Assembly (NCBI RefSeq): GCF_001469025.1 | Contig: NZ_LNIZ01000005.1 | Location: 62,001 to 126,000 of the forward strand | Reading direction: 5' to 3' | Source: Trueperella bernardiae | Lineage (GTDB): Bacteria; Actinomycetota; Actinomycetes; Actinomycetales; Actinomycetaceae | Length of the DNA: 64,000 nucleotides | Shown here: positions 8,546-18,301 of the stretch, one piece after another | Position numbering within the stretch: position 1 is the first letter of the stretch | Layout of the letters: each line of letters begins with the position of its first letter | The notes under the pieces: model-generated | Seen by the model: only the letters and a program-made list of their open reading frames with translations | The model's database searches: none | What the model was told of the DNA's origin: nothing | Position numbers and translations under genes: made by a program

Positions 8546-8575
8546 CTAGAGCCACCACCACTGACCGTTGTTCAT
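8546..8575 (-). CDS. trpL: trp operon leader peptide MNNGQWWWL
   Basis: Nine codons encode three consecutive tryptophans directly before the attenuator hairpins. There is no Shine-Dalgarno sequence. A -10-like TAAATT (8587-8582) ends 7 nt before the ATG, so the message is predicted to be leaderless, with transcription starting at the A of the start codon. The peptide's role is to report tryptophanyl-tRNA charging to the attenuator rather than to function as a protein. No good -35 box was seen at the expected distance. Confidence 0.9.
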   Translation of the reverse strand: MNNGQWWWL

Positions 8576-8642
8576 GGAAACAATTTAGCAGGCGGGGGAG
8601 AGGTGCTGCTCGCCGAGTCCGGATTGTAAGCTGAAAACAGTC

Positions 8643-10055
8643 CTACCCGTTGATGATGTCCAACGTCACCCCGCGGCGGAGCAGAATCCGTTTGCGCACC
8701 ACCCATACGAGGCCCAGCACCACGAACCAGACCGGGGTGAGCAGGGTGGGCACGCGGGTGGCAGGGAAGTAGACGAGCACGCACGCGATGAACGCGATGA
8801 AGGCCAGTGCCAGCCACGGGGTGACGGCCGCAAAGTGGAGTTTGAACTCGGAGGCCTCGTGCGCGGCGCGGTGACGCCTGCGGTAGCGGATGTAGGAAAC
8901 AAGGATGAGCGCCCAGATGAACAGGATGAGCGTGGTCGCCACCGCGGCGATGAGCTCGAAGCCTTTGAGCACGCTGCCGCCCACGAACAAGATCGGCAGG
9001 TAGATGAGGATCAGCAGGCCGATGAACAGCAGGGCCCGGCGCGGCACGCGATGTGAGGACAGCCGCCCGAACAGGCGCGGCGCCTGGTGCGACTTGGCTA
9101 GCCCGTACATCATGCGCGAGGAGGAGAAGATCCCCGAGTTCGCCGACGACGCCGCCGACGTCAGCACCACGAAGTTCATCACCGACGCCGCTGCCCCCAG
9201 CCCGACCATGGCGAACACGGAGACGAAGGGGGAGGTCTCGGGGTTGATGGCGTCCCATGGCGTGATCGCCATGATGACCGCCAGCGCGCCCACGTAGAAC
9301 ACCGCGATGCGCAACGGCACCTGGTTGATGGCGCGCGGGATCGTGCGCGTGGGGTCCTTGGTTTCGGCGGCAGTGGTGCCGATCAGCTCCGTACCGATGA
9401 ACGAGTAAATCGCGATCGAGAACGCGCCCAGGAACCCGGAGGCGCCGGTGGGGAAGAAGCCCCCGTGGTCCCACAGGTGGGTGAACGACGCCGGCTCGCC
9501 CGTCGGCCCCGTAAAGCCGCTGGCCACCATCACCACGCCCACGGCGATGAGGGCCAGGATCGCAGCGATCTTGATGAGCGCGAACCAGAACTCGACCTCA
9601 CCGAAGAGCTTGACCGTCAGCAGGTTGATGACCACGAGCAGCGCGAGCAGTCCGAGCGTCACGAACGCCGAGACGGTGATGTTCTTGATCCAAAAGTTGA
9701 AGTAGCCGGTCACCACGATCATGTCGCCGATCGCGATCACCACCCACAAAAACCAGTACGTCCACCCCGTCACGAATCCCGCCCACGGGCCGATGAGGTG
9801 ATGGGCAAAATCCTGGAACGACTTGTAGTCAAGGTTGTGGATGAGGATTTCGCCCATCGCGCGCATGATAAGAAACAGCACCAGGCCCAAGATCATGTAA
9901 ACCAGGATGATCGACGGGCCCGCCGAATGGATCGTCGACCCCGATCCCATGAACAGGCCCGTGCCAATCGCCCCTCCCAGTGCGATCAGCTGGATGTTGC
10001 GGTTCGACAACCCGCGATGGAGGGTCTCTTCCTGTTCATGATCCTCGACTGGCAT
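8643..10055 (-). CDS. APC-family amino acid permease, CycA-like (D-Ala/D-Ser/Gly type)
   Basis: This 470-residue permease has the amino-acid permease signature from NRNIQLIALGGAIGTGLFMG onward and about 12 hydrophobic segments. Close similarity to CycA is visible in YKSFQDFAHHLIGPWAGF, GWTYWFLWVV, FGEVEFWFALIKIAAI, GTELIGTTAAETKDP and NFVVLTSAASSANSG. CycA imports D-alanine, D-serine and glycine by proton symport; the substrate here is inferred. The N-terminus before residue 16 is short and acidic. The gene lies upstream of trpL on the same strand, but trpL has its own promoter. Confidence 0.82.
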   Translation of the reverse strand: MPVEDHEQEETLHRGLSNRNIQLIALGGAIGTGLFMGSGSTIHSAGPSIILVYMILGLVLFLIMRAMGEILIHNLDYKSFQDFAHHLIGPWAGFVTGWTYWFLWVVIAIGDMIVVTGYFNFWIKNITVSAFVTLGLLALLVVINLLTVKLFGEVEFWFALIKIAAILALIAVGVVMVASGFTGPTGEPASFTHLWDHGGFFPTGASGFLGAFSIAIYSFIGTELIGTTAAETKDPTRTIPRAINQVPLRIAVFYVGALAVIMAITPWDAINPETSPFVSVFAMVGLGAAASVMNFVVLTSAASSANSGIFSSSRMMYGLAKSHQAPRLFGRLSSHRVPRRALLFIGLLILIYLPILFVGGSVLKGFELIAAVATTLILFIWALILVSYIRYRRRHRAAHEASEFKLHFAAVTPWLALAFIAFIACVLVYFPATRVPTLLTPVWFVVLGLVWVVRKRILLRRGVTLDIING

Positions 10056-10168
10056 ACGTGTCCTTTCACTTCGCGCACGTCTATGCCGAATCTATGCCCA
10101 TTTGCGCTCACGACGCCGCAACTCGGCCTGCCAGAAAGCTCACGTTTGGGCACAACCCGGCCAAAAGG

Positions 10169-10197
10169 AAGGTGGCGGCCGCGAGGGCCGCCACCTT
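10169..10197 (-). terminator. Hairpin terminator after metQ
   Basis: A perfect 12-bp stem (AAGGTGGCGGCC / GGCCGCCACCTT, 10169-10180 and 10186-10197) with a 5-nt loop lies 16 nt past the metQ stop. On the minus strand it is followed by CCTTTTGG, a short T run. It separates metQ from the upstream end of the permease gene. Confidence 0.75.
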
Positions 10198-10212
10198 CGA
10201 GGGACCTAAGCC

Positions 10213-11055
10213 TTAGAAGGCCGGGGTCACCTCACCGTTGGGGTAGGTCTCCTCGATGAACTTGGCAACCTCCGGGGAATGCAGCAGCTCGTCAAGCTTC
10301 TTGATCGCGTCAAGCTTGCCGGAGTCCGCCTTCCACGCCAGGATGTTGGCGTACGGGTTGTTCTCACCGGACTCCAGCGCGAGCGCGTCCTTCGCCGGAA
10401 CCAGACCCGCCTCAAGGGCGAAGTTGCCGTTGATAATAGCCAGGTCGACGTCGGGAAGCTGTACGGGGATCGACGGCGCCTCAGACTCGCGGATCTGCAG
10501 GTTCTTCGGGTTGTCCTTGATGTCGTAGATCGTGGGGCTGTCCACGTCCTCCAGCGTAATGAGACCCTCGGTCTCGAGCAGCCACAGGCCGCGCGCCTGG
10601 TTCGACGGGTCGTTCGTCACCAGCACGACGCCACCCTCGGGCACGTCGTCAAGGTTGGTGACCGTCTCCGAGTAGATGCCGAAGGGCTCGATGTGAACGC
10701 CCTTGCCGTGGTCGAAGTCGTAGCCGCGATCCGCGATCTGGGCCTCGAGGTAGGGCAGGTGCTGGAAGAAGTTGGCATCCAGCTCGCCAGCATCCAGCGC
10801 TACGTTCGGCTGGACGTAATCCGTGTACTCCTTGATCTCCAGCTGCAGGCCCGCGTTCTCGGCCAGGTTGTCCGCCACGAACTGCAGGATCGGGGCGTGC
10901 GGTACCGGGGAAGCGCCAACCACAAGGGTGGTCAGGCCGTCGGCGGAGGCGGACGATGACGTCGTCGACTCCGAGCTGTTAGCAGAACCGTTGTCAGAAG
11001 AGCACGCCGTGAGGGCGAGGGCCGCGGAGGCCACGAGAGCAAAAATCTTACGCAT
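10213..11055 (-). CDS. metQ: Methionine ABC transporter, substrate-binding lipoprotein (MetQ/NlpA)
   Basis: This 280-residue lipoprotein has a signal ending in the lipobox LTAC (Cys18) followed by a serine-rich linker to about residue 40. The NlpA/MetQ fold follows, with VVGASPVPHAPIL, LQLEIKEYTDYVQPNVAL, LDANFFQHLPYL and DPSNQARGLWLLE. It captures methionine outside the membrane for MetNI. It is the third gene of the minus-strand metN-metI-metQ operon and is followed by a strong hairpin. Confidence 0.93.
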   Translation of the reverse strand: MRKIFALVASAALALTACSSDNGSANSSESTTSSSASADGLTTLVVGASPVPHAPILQFVADNLAENAGLQLEIKEYTDYVQPNVALDAGELDANFFQHLPYLEAQIADRGYDFDHGKGVHIEPFGIYSETVTNLDDVPEGGVVLVTNDPSNQARGLWLLETEGLITLEDVDSPTIYDIKDNPKNLQIRESEAPSIPVQLPDVDLAIINGNFALEAGLVPAKDALALESGENNPYANILAWKADSGKLDAIKKLDELLHSPEVAKFIEETYPNGEVTPAF

Positions 11056-11124
11056 GATGAATCCTTGTCTAATGGGTACGAAAGTGGAGGCTAAGACTGA
11101 AGCGAGGTCCCGGATGGCTGCGCC

Positions 11125-11826
11125 TTAGCGGTGGTCAACCATCCGGCTCAGCATGTCGCCGAGCCACTGGATCATCTGCACCATGAGCAGGATGACGACA
11201 ACGACAATCACAATGACGTCGAAGTTGTAACGCTGGTAACCCTGGTTAATCGCGAGCGCGCCCAGGCCGCCGCCACCCACGGCGCCAGCCATCGCCGAGT
11301 AGCCCACAATCGTGATGACGAGGATCGTCACCGAATTTATGATTGAGGGCAGGGCCTCGCGCACCAGCACGTCCCACATGATGCGCACCGCAGGCGCGCC
11401 GGTCATCTGCGCGGCCTCCACCTTGCCCGGCTCGACTGCGAGTACGTTCGACTCGACCATGCGGGCGAAGTAGGGGATCGCGGATACCGCGAGCGCGATG
11501 GTGAACGCCAGCCAGCCGGTCGCCTTGAGGAACGGCAGGCCGATGCCGCGGATAAAGAAAAGGACGATGATCGCCAGGATGATGAACGGGATCGCGCGGC
11601 CCAGGTTGACCAAGGCGCCCACGATCTTGTTCGTGGTGGGCGCGGCGATGAGGCCGCCTTTGCGGGTCTCGGACAGGATCAGGCCGATCGGAATCCCGAT
11701 CGCCACAGTGATGAGCGACGACAGGCCAACCATGTAGATCGTTTCCAGGACCGCCGGCCACAAGCCGCGCGCGATCGCCGGGTTGGAAAACCAGGAATCC
11801 GTGGCGAGGAAGATGTCGAAACTCAT
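11125..11826 (-). CDS. metI: Methionine ABC transporter, permease (MetI)
   Basis: This 233-residue membrane protein has five or six hydrophobic segments and the permease coupling region 'VEAAQMTGAPAVRIMWDVLVREALP', the EAA loop that docks on the ATPase. GYSAMAGAVGGGGLGALAI and the C-terminal YNFDVI stretch are typical of MetI. Its start overlaps the metN stop by 4 nt, giving coupled translation. It forms the D-/L-methionine channel with two MetN subunits. Confidence 0.93.
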   Translation of the reverse strand: MSFDIFLATDSWFSNPAIARGLWPAVLETIYMVGLSSLITVAIGIPIGLILSETRKGGLIAAPTTNKIVGALVNLGRAIPFIILAIIVLFFIRGIGLPFLKATGWLAFTIALAVSAIPYFARMVESNVLAVEPGKVEAAQMTGAPAVRIMWDVLVREALPSIINSVTILVITIVGYSAMAGAVGGGGLGALAINQGYQRYNFDVIVIVVVVILLMVQMIQWLGDMLSRMVDHR

Positions 11827-12809
11827 GCGCGCACCTCCGCGTGAATGCCGTCGGCTGCGAATGCCTGAAGAGCGTGGGAAACCTTCTGCGCCGGAATCGC
11901 CAGCGCGAGGCGGCCCACCTGCATCTCTCCCACCGACTCAAACAGGCCGGCCGCGATGTCGCCGCCGAGCTCGGCCACGCGAGCCATCACCTTCGAACCC
12001 GTGGGGATGCCGGGGCGGGACGTGAAGTAGATGTCGACCAGGGTGTCTTCGCGTAGGCACTCCGGCTCAACTTCGGGCAGCGGGATCAGCTTCTTGGCCA
12101 AGCGCGACTCGGGGTTCGCGAGCGCGTGGTCGATCGAACTCGATTCGACGATCCGGCCCGCGTCCAGGAGGGTTGCCGACGTGCAGATCTTACGCACCAC
12201 GCCCATCTCATGCGTGATGACCAGGATCGTCACCCCGAGCTGCTCGCGCACGTTCTTCAGGAGGTCGAGGATCTGGTCGGTAGTCTCCATGTCGAGTGCC
12301 GAGGTGGGCTCGTCAGCCAAAACCACCGAGGGGCGGATCGCCAACGCGCGGGCGATGCCGACGCGCTGGCGCTGGCCACCCGACAGCTGCGCAGGATAGG
12401 ACGCCCCGCGGTCCGCAAGGCCGACGAGGTTGAGTAGCTCAGCCACCCGCGCGTCACGTTCGGCCTTCGGGATGCCCGAGACCTTAAGCGGATATTCAAT
12501 ATTTTCGGCCGCCGTGCGGGCCTCTAGCAGGTTCGCGCCCTGGAAGACCATGCCGATGCGGCGACGCTCTGCGCGAAGCGGGCGGCCCGAGAGAGTGGTG
12601 AGGTCCTTACCGTCCACGAGAATGGCGCCGGAGGTGGGCTTTTCCAGGGCCGTGAGACAGCGGATGAGCGTGGACTTGCCCGCGCCCGATTCGCCTACGA
12701 TGCCGTGGATTTCGCCGTCCATGATGGTGAGCGAGAGGTCGTCGAGTGCCACAACGGACTCAGCTCCCTTGCGGGGGTACACCTTGGTGACCCCTTGCAG
12801 CTCAATCAT
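11823..12809 (-). CDS. metN: Methionine ABC transporter, ATP-binding protein with NIL domain (MetN)
   Basis: This 328-residue ATPase shows Walker A GESGAGKST, Q-loop VFQGANLLEART, signature LSGGQRQRVGIARAL, Walker B VVLADEPTSALD and the H-loop ITHEMG. The last ~75 residues form the NIL domain (from 'REDTLVDIYFTS'), which in MetN binds cytoplasmic methionine and shuts down transport. ATG 12809 (MIELQGV) was chosen because AAGGAG lies 4 nt upstream; an in-frame extension to 12836 encodes an arginine-rich string unlikely to be real. It is first in metNIQ and is preceded by a structured leader. Confidence 0.94.
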   Translation of the reverse strand: MIELQGVTKVYPRKGAESVVALDDLSLTIMDGEIHGIVGESGAGKSTLIRCLTALEKPTSGAILVDGKDLTTLSGRPLRAERRRIGMVFQGANLLEARTAAENIEYPLKVSGIPKAERDARVAELLNLVGLADRGASYPAQLSGGQRQRVGIARALAIRPSVVLADEPTSALDMETTDQILDLLKNVREQLGVTILVITHEMGVVRKICTSATLLDAGRIVESSSIDHALANPESRLAKKLIPLPEVEPECLREDTLVDIYFTSRPGIPTGSKVMARVAELGGDIAAGLFESVGEMQVGRLALAIPAQKVSHALQAFAADGIHAEVRA

Positions 12810-12866
12810 GGTTCTCCTTCTTCGCCACCGGTCCAAACGCTGCCGAGGTGGCGACCTGTCCGGTGA

Positions 12867-12928
12867 TTACAGTGAACAGTAAACACGTCGATCCTTGGCG
12901 CTGCAAAAGGATCTCACCCTTCGGGTGA
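12867..12928 (-). promoter_or_regulatory. Structured leader of metNIQ: tandem hairpins and a partial palindrome
   Basis: On the transcribed strand, TCACCC-GAA-GGGTGA (12928-12914) is followed without a gap by GATCCTT...AAGGATC (12913-12890, 10-nt loop). Further on lies the imperfect palindrome TTACAGTGAACAGTAA (12867-12882 on the plus strand). A TACACT -10-like box lies just upstream. It does not match the SAM-I, SAM-II, SAM-IV or T-box sequences I know. A regulatory leader or operator is inferred from position and symmetry only. Confidence 0.4.
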
Positions 12929-12964
12929 AGTGTAGGCAAGGTCACGGGCCGGCCTGGCAAACAC

Positions 12965-13001
12965 ACGGGGTGCCCGGGACCTCACGTCCCGGGCACCCCG
13001 T
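12965..13001 (-). terminator. Strong hairpin after fumarase
   Basis: A perfect 16-bp stem (12965-12980 with 12986-13001) closes a CTCAC loop, 17 nt past the fumarase stop codon. Neither side has a long T run, so it may act as a factor-assisted terminator or an mRNA 3' stabiliser. It also separates fumarase from the metNIQ promoter. Confidence 0.75.
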
Positions 13002-13018
13002 GCTGTATCAGCCGAACC

Positions 13019-14695
<1,677 letters not shown>

Positions 14696-14837
14696 GAAAG
14701 TTTCTCTCTACTAGGCGTAAAACCCCTCGCTTAAGAGGATAGGAGCTGCCTCCGACATTCCGCGGGCATAATGGCCTAATGCAACACGACACTCACGAAA
14801 TTGACGTCCATTCCCGTGGCGGGGCTACCATGAAGGC

Positions 14838-16247
14838 GTGAACGACGATTCCCAACTCCAACGCGGCCTCACCTCGGCACAGGTTGCCATGATTGCCCTG
14901 TCCGGGGCGCTCGGCACCGGGCTTTTCCTCGGCTCGGGCTCGGTCATCGCCTACGCCGGCCCCGCCACCGTCATCTCTTACGCGCTCGCGGGCAGCCTTG
15001 CCCTGGCGATTGTGTGGGCGCTGGCTGAGATGGTCACGGTCCACCCGGTCCCCGGCGGGCATGGCGCGGTGGCGGCGTCGTACCTGGGGCGCTTCGGCGG
15101 TTTCGTCACGCGCTGGAACTTCGCGATCACAATGATGGTGGCAGTCGGCGCCGAGGTGGTCGCCTCCGCCACGTACCTCACCTATTGGTTCCCCGCACTC
15201 CCGCTGTGGCTCGGCACAATCCTGTGCTCGGTGTTCATCGGCGCGCTCAACATGTTTTCCGTCCATCTCTACGGCTCGTCTGAGTACTGGTTTTCAATGA
15301 TCAAGGTAGTGGCGATCGTCGTCTTCATTTTGCTCGGCCTGGCCGTGGTGCTGGGGCTTGGGACCAACGACGCCGTCGGCGTGCGTTACCTGACCGAGGG
15401 CGGCTTCCTGCCCAAGGGCGTTGGGGGAGTGCTGGCGGCGGCGTGTATGGCGGTCTTCGCCTTCGGTGGGATTGAGAACGTGTCGGTGGGCGCGGCCGAG
15501 TCCGCCAACCCCACCCGCGATATCCCCCGCGCCGCTCACACCATGATCTGGCGCCTGCTCATCTTTTACGTGGGCGCGATTCTCGTGGTCCTCATGCTCC
15601 AGCCCTGGACGCTGACGGCAGCCGTGGCCGGCACGGTAGAACAGTCACCGTTCGTCAAGGTCCTGGAGATCACGGGCGTGGCCGGCGCCTCGCACGTGAT
15701 GAACGCCGTGCTCATCGTCGCCGCGCTCTCGGCCGCAAACGGCTGCCTCTATTCCTCCAGCCGCATGTTCCACTCACTCGCCGTCGACAGCGAAGCCCCA
15801 CGCTTCGCCAGCCGCACCAACGCCAAGGGCGCCCCGCGCGGAGCCGTGGGCCTCGCCATGTGCGGAATGGCACTCGCCGCTGCGCTCGCGATCCTCAGCC
15901 CGGGCAACGTGTTCATGTGGCTGTACGGCATGGCCACCATCGGCATTCTCGTCACCTGGGTGATGGTGATGAGCACCCACATCGCCTTCCGCGCCAAGCG
16001 TGCCCGGGCCGGCCTGCCCCTGCCCACCAACCGGCTGTGGGGCAGCCCCGTGACCAACGTGGTGGTCCTCGCCGCGAGCGTGGCCATCTTCATCGCACTC
16101 TACTGGCTCATGCCGATCGCCTGGTATGCGGGCGTGCCCTACATCCTCGCCCTGTCGGTGGGCTACTGGTTGCTCTCGCGCTCGCGGGAGTTGCCCGCCC
16201 CACGCGACCTCCTGGCCGAATCCCTCGCCGCGCAGGCCGGCAAGTAG
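14838..16247 (+). CDS. APC-family amino acid permease
   Basis: This 469-residue permease has SAQVAMIALSGALGTGLFLG at the N-terminus and about 12 membrane segments. EYWFSMIKVVAIVVF, GGIENVSVGAAESANP and NAVLIVAALSAANGCLYSSSR match the amino-acid permease family (GABA/aromatic/proline group). The substrate cannot be set by eye. It starts with GTG at 14838; a -10-like TACCAT (14826-14831) ends 6 nt before it and TTGACG lies at 14801-14806 (19-bp spacing). A leaderless start is possible because GAAGG is too close to the GTG to act as a normal ribosome site. Confidence 0.8.
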   Translation: MNDDSQLQRGLTSAQVAMIALSGALGTGLFLGSGSVIAYAGPATVISYALAGSLALAIVWALAEMVTVHPVPGGHGAVAASYLGRFGGFVTRWNFAITMMVAVGAEVVASATYLTYWFPALPLWLGTILCSVFIGALNMFSVHLYGSSEYWFSMIKVVAIVVFILLGLAVVLGLGTNDAVGVRYLTEGGFLPKGVGGVLAAACMAVFAFGGIENVSVGAAESANPTRDIPRAAHTMIWRLLIFYVGAILVVLMLQPWTLTAAVAGTVEQSPFVKVLEITGVAGASHVMNAVLIVAALSAANGCLYSSSRMFHSLAVDSEAPRFASRTNAKGAPRGAVGLAMCGMALAAALAILSPGNVFMWLYGMATIGILVTWVMVMSTHIAFRAKRARAGLPLPTNRLWGSPVTNVVVLAASVAIFIALYWLMPIAWYAGVPYILALSVGYWLLSRSRELPAPRDLLAESLAAQAGK

Positions 16248-16406
16248 GAGATCTACCAGCGCGAACAGCCGCACACCGACGTCGAATACGGCCTGCTGGC
16301 GGGGTACACCGTGGAGCTCGCCGGGGTAAGCGGCCGGGCGCCGAAGGTAAGATACCTTGCCACGGCGTCGGGAGACCAGAAGGCCCGCATCGCCGAACGC
16401 TACTAG
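16248..16406 (+). pseudogene. Unidentified 3' gene fragment in frame behind the permease stop
   Basis: Right after the permease TAG the same frame stays open for 52 sense codons and ends in TAG at 16404-16406. The product begins EIYQREQPHTDVEYGLLAGY and ends DQKARIAERY, with amino-acid content like a real soluble protein. No start codon or ribosome site is present. It could be the end of a lost neighbouring gene, or readthrough of the permease stop. I do not recognise the family. The rest of the gap to 16544 holds an A-rich stretch and the sqr operator. Confidence 0.3.
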
Positions 16407-16471
16407 GCCGCGCGGACGGCGTTGTGAAACCGAAAAAGAAAAGACTTTGGTGTACTTCCAGAAAAACGAAG

Positions 16472-16487
16472 ATACCCGGTGGGGTAT
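16472..16487. promoter_or_regulatory. CsoR/CstR-type palindrome in front of the sulfide oxidoreductase
   Basis: ATACCCGGTGGGGTAT is a perfect 6-bp inverted repeat (ATACCC/GGGTAT) around a 4-bp spacer. The G/C-tract layout is that of operators bound by the CsoR/RcnR/CstR family, which sense copper, nickel or persulfide. A -10-like TATGAT (16492-16497) follows immediately, so a bound repressor would block transcription of the oxidoreductase gene 57 bp downstream. No CsoR-family gene is in the window. Confidence 0.6.
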
Positions 16488-16544
16488 AGCGTATGATCGT
16501 GACAAGCGGCAACGACGCCGCATCGCTAAATGGCTGGAGGGAAA

Positions 16545-18008
16545 ATGGCCACAGTTGTAGTTCTCGGAGCCGGAATCTCCGGGCACACCACAGCCCTGCA
16601 CCTGAAGAGGATGCTGGGCAAGAGTCACAAGGTTGTGGTTGTCAGCCCCAATTCGCACTGGAACTGGATTCCGTCGAATATCTGGGTTGGCACGGGGCGA
16701 ATGAAGAAGAAGGACGTGGTCTTCCCGCTCGCACCGATTTACAAGCGCAAGGGCGTGGACTTCCGCCAGGCGCGCGCCACCGTCATCCACCCCGAGGGTG
16801 ACGCCGGCGACTCGCGGCCCTACGTCGAGGTCGTCTACACCGACCCGAAGCGCGAGGGCGAAGAGGAGAAGATCCACTACGACTACCTCGTCAACGCCAC
16901 CGGCCCGCGGCTCAACTTCGGTGCGACCCCGGGCCTCGGCCCGGACAACGGCTACACGGTCTCCGTCTGCACAGCGGATCACGCCGTCGAAGCCAATGAA
17001 AAGCTGATGGAGTCGATCGAGAAGATGAAGCGCGGCGAACGCCAGACCCTCGTGGTCGGCATGGGCGCCGGCAACTGCACCTGCGAGGGCGCGGCCTTCG
17101 AATACACGTTCAACGTGGACCACGAACTCAAGCGTTACGGGGTGCGCGACAAGGCGGACCTCATCTACCTCACGAACGAATACGAGCTGGGCGACTTCGG
17201 CGTGGGCGGCATGCAGTTTGTGGAGCGCGGCTTCAAGCAGTCCTCGAAGATGTGGACCGAGTCCATCTTCACGGAGCGCGGGGTCGCCTCGATCCTGGGC
17301 GCCGGCTGCAAGGAGATCACCGAGGACACGATCAAGTACGAGGTGGTCGACGACGACAAGACGTACGAGCTCAAGTACGACTTCGCCATGCTACTGCCCC
17401 CGTTCACCGGCCAGGGCCTGTCGGCCGTGGACAAGGACGGCGAGCCCATCGAGGGTCTGTTTAACCCGGCGAACTTCATGAAGGTTGATGCCAACTACAC
17501 GCCCAAGTCCTATGACGAGTGGCTCGCCACCGACTGGCCCGAGAAGTACGAGGTGCCGCAGTACCCGAATATGTTCGCGGTTGGTATCGCCTTCGCCCCG
17601 CCGCACCCGATCTCCAAGCCGCGCGCCTCCGCGCTCGGCACTGCGATCGCGCCTGCCCCGCCGCGTACGGGCATGCCCTCGGGCGTGATGGGCAAGACGG
17701 TGGCACTCACGATCCGCGACCGGATCAAGAACGGCGCGTCCGCCCCGGCCCACGAAGCCTCCATGTCCCGCCTCGGCGCGGTGTGCGTGGCCTCCGCCGG
17801 CAACGACATCCTCAACGGTTCGGCCGCATCCATGGCAATGTACCCCGTGGTGCCGAACTACCAGAAGTACCCGCAGACCGGCGGCCGCAACACCAAGCTC
17901 ACCACCGGCAAGATCGGGCTCTCTGGCCACTGGATGAAGACCTTCCTCCATTACCTGTTCATCTACAAGGCGAAGGCCCTGCCGGGCTGGACGCTCATTC
18001 CGGAATAG
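16545..18008 (+). CDS. sqr: Sulfide:quinone oxidoreductase-like FAD enzyme
   Basis: This 487-residue flavoprotein has the dinucleotide-binding start VVVLGAGISGHTTALHL. It carries the three cysteines characteristic of SQR: C142 in YTVSVCTADHA, C178/C180 in GMGAGNCTCEGAAFEY, and C414 in LGAVCVASAG. NATGPRLNFG and the FAVGIAFAPP segment also match. SQRs oxidise sulfide at the membrane and pass electrons to quinone, making persulfide. ATG 16545 is preceded by GGAGGG; an earlier in-frame ATG (16530) is less likely. A persulfide/copper-type operator upstream and a small companion gene 10 nt downstream support a sulfide-response unit. Confidence 0.82.
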   Translation: MATVVVLGAGISGHTTALHLKRMLGKSHKVVVVSPNSHWNWIPSNIWVGTGRMKKKDVVFPLAPIYKRKGVDFRQARATVIHPEGDAGDSRPYVEVVYTDPKREGEEEKIHYDYLVNATGPRLNFGATPGLGPDNGYTVSVCTADHAVEANEKLMESIEKMKRGERQTLVVGMGAGNCTCEGAAFEYTFNVDHELKRYGVRDKADLIYLTNEYELGDFGVGGMQFVERGFKQSSKMWTESIFTERGVASILGAGCKEITEDTIKYEVVDDDKTYELKYDFAMLLPPFTGQGLSAVDKDGEPIEGLFNPANFMKVDANYTPKSYDEWLATDWPEKYEVPQYPNMFAVGIAFAPPHPISKPRASALGTAIAPAPPRTGMPSGVMGKTVALTIRDRIKNGASAPAHEASMSRLGAVCVASAGNDILNGSAASMAMYPVVPNYQKYPQTGGRNTKLTTGKIGLSGHWMKTFLHYLFIYKAKALPGWTLIPE

Positions 18009-18018
18009 AGAGGGCATC

Positions 18019-18189
18019 ATGAACAACGCCGACAACCCGACCATCATCCGTTCCTACGACGACGTGCCGGTGCCCACCCGGCTCACCCTGCATCTGCGCA
18101 AGAACCCCGTGTGGCAGCTAGGCCACTTCGTGAGTTCTGCGCTCGGGACCATGGGCATGGTGGTGCGCGGGCACGATAAGAAGATGTAA
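18019..18189 (+). CDS. 56-residue uncharacterised protein co-transcribed with sqr
   Basis: The frame starts ATG 10 nt after the sqr stop, with AGAGGG upstream, and ends TAA at 18189, just before a terminator. The product is basic, with RLTLHLRKNPVWQLGHFVSS and a weakly hydrophobic middle (about residues 30-48), then GHDKKM at the C-terminus. It could lie on the membrane face or bind a partner. I do not recognise a family. Its position within the operon makes a role with the oxidoreductase plausible. Confidence 0.6.
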   Translation: MNNADNPTIIRSYDDVPVPTRLTLHLRKNPVWQLGHFVSSALGTMGMVVRGHDKKM

Positions 18190-18197
18190 GTACGAGC

Positions 18198-18235
18198 AAG
18201 GGTGCGGCCGGGGGAGACCTCGACCGCACCCTTTT
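18198..18235 (+). terminator. Intrinsic terminator of the sqr operon
   Basis: A 10-bp stem AAGGGTGCGG / CCGCACCCTT (18198-18207 and 18224-18233) with a 16-nt loop is followed by TT. It lies 9 nt after the stop of the 56-residue gene. Confidence 0.75.
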
Positions 18236-18301
18236 GTGCCGGCGTCCGGCGTCGATGGCAGAATGATGCCGAGGAAAGGACGAGGATAGCAAAGCGCGTG
18301 A

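Noticed and set aside
15774-17123. A 449-codon minus-strand open frame across a permease, a gap and sqr
   Set aside because: It spans unrelated plus-strand genes and the sqr promoter, with shadow-type composition.
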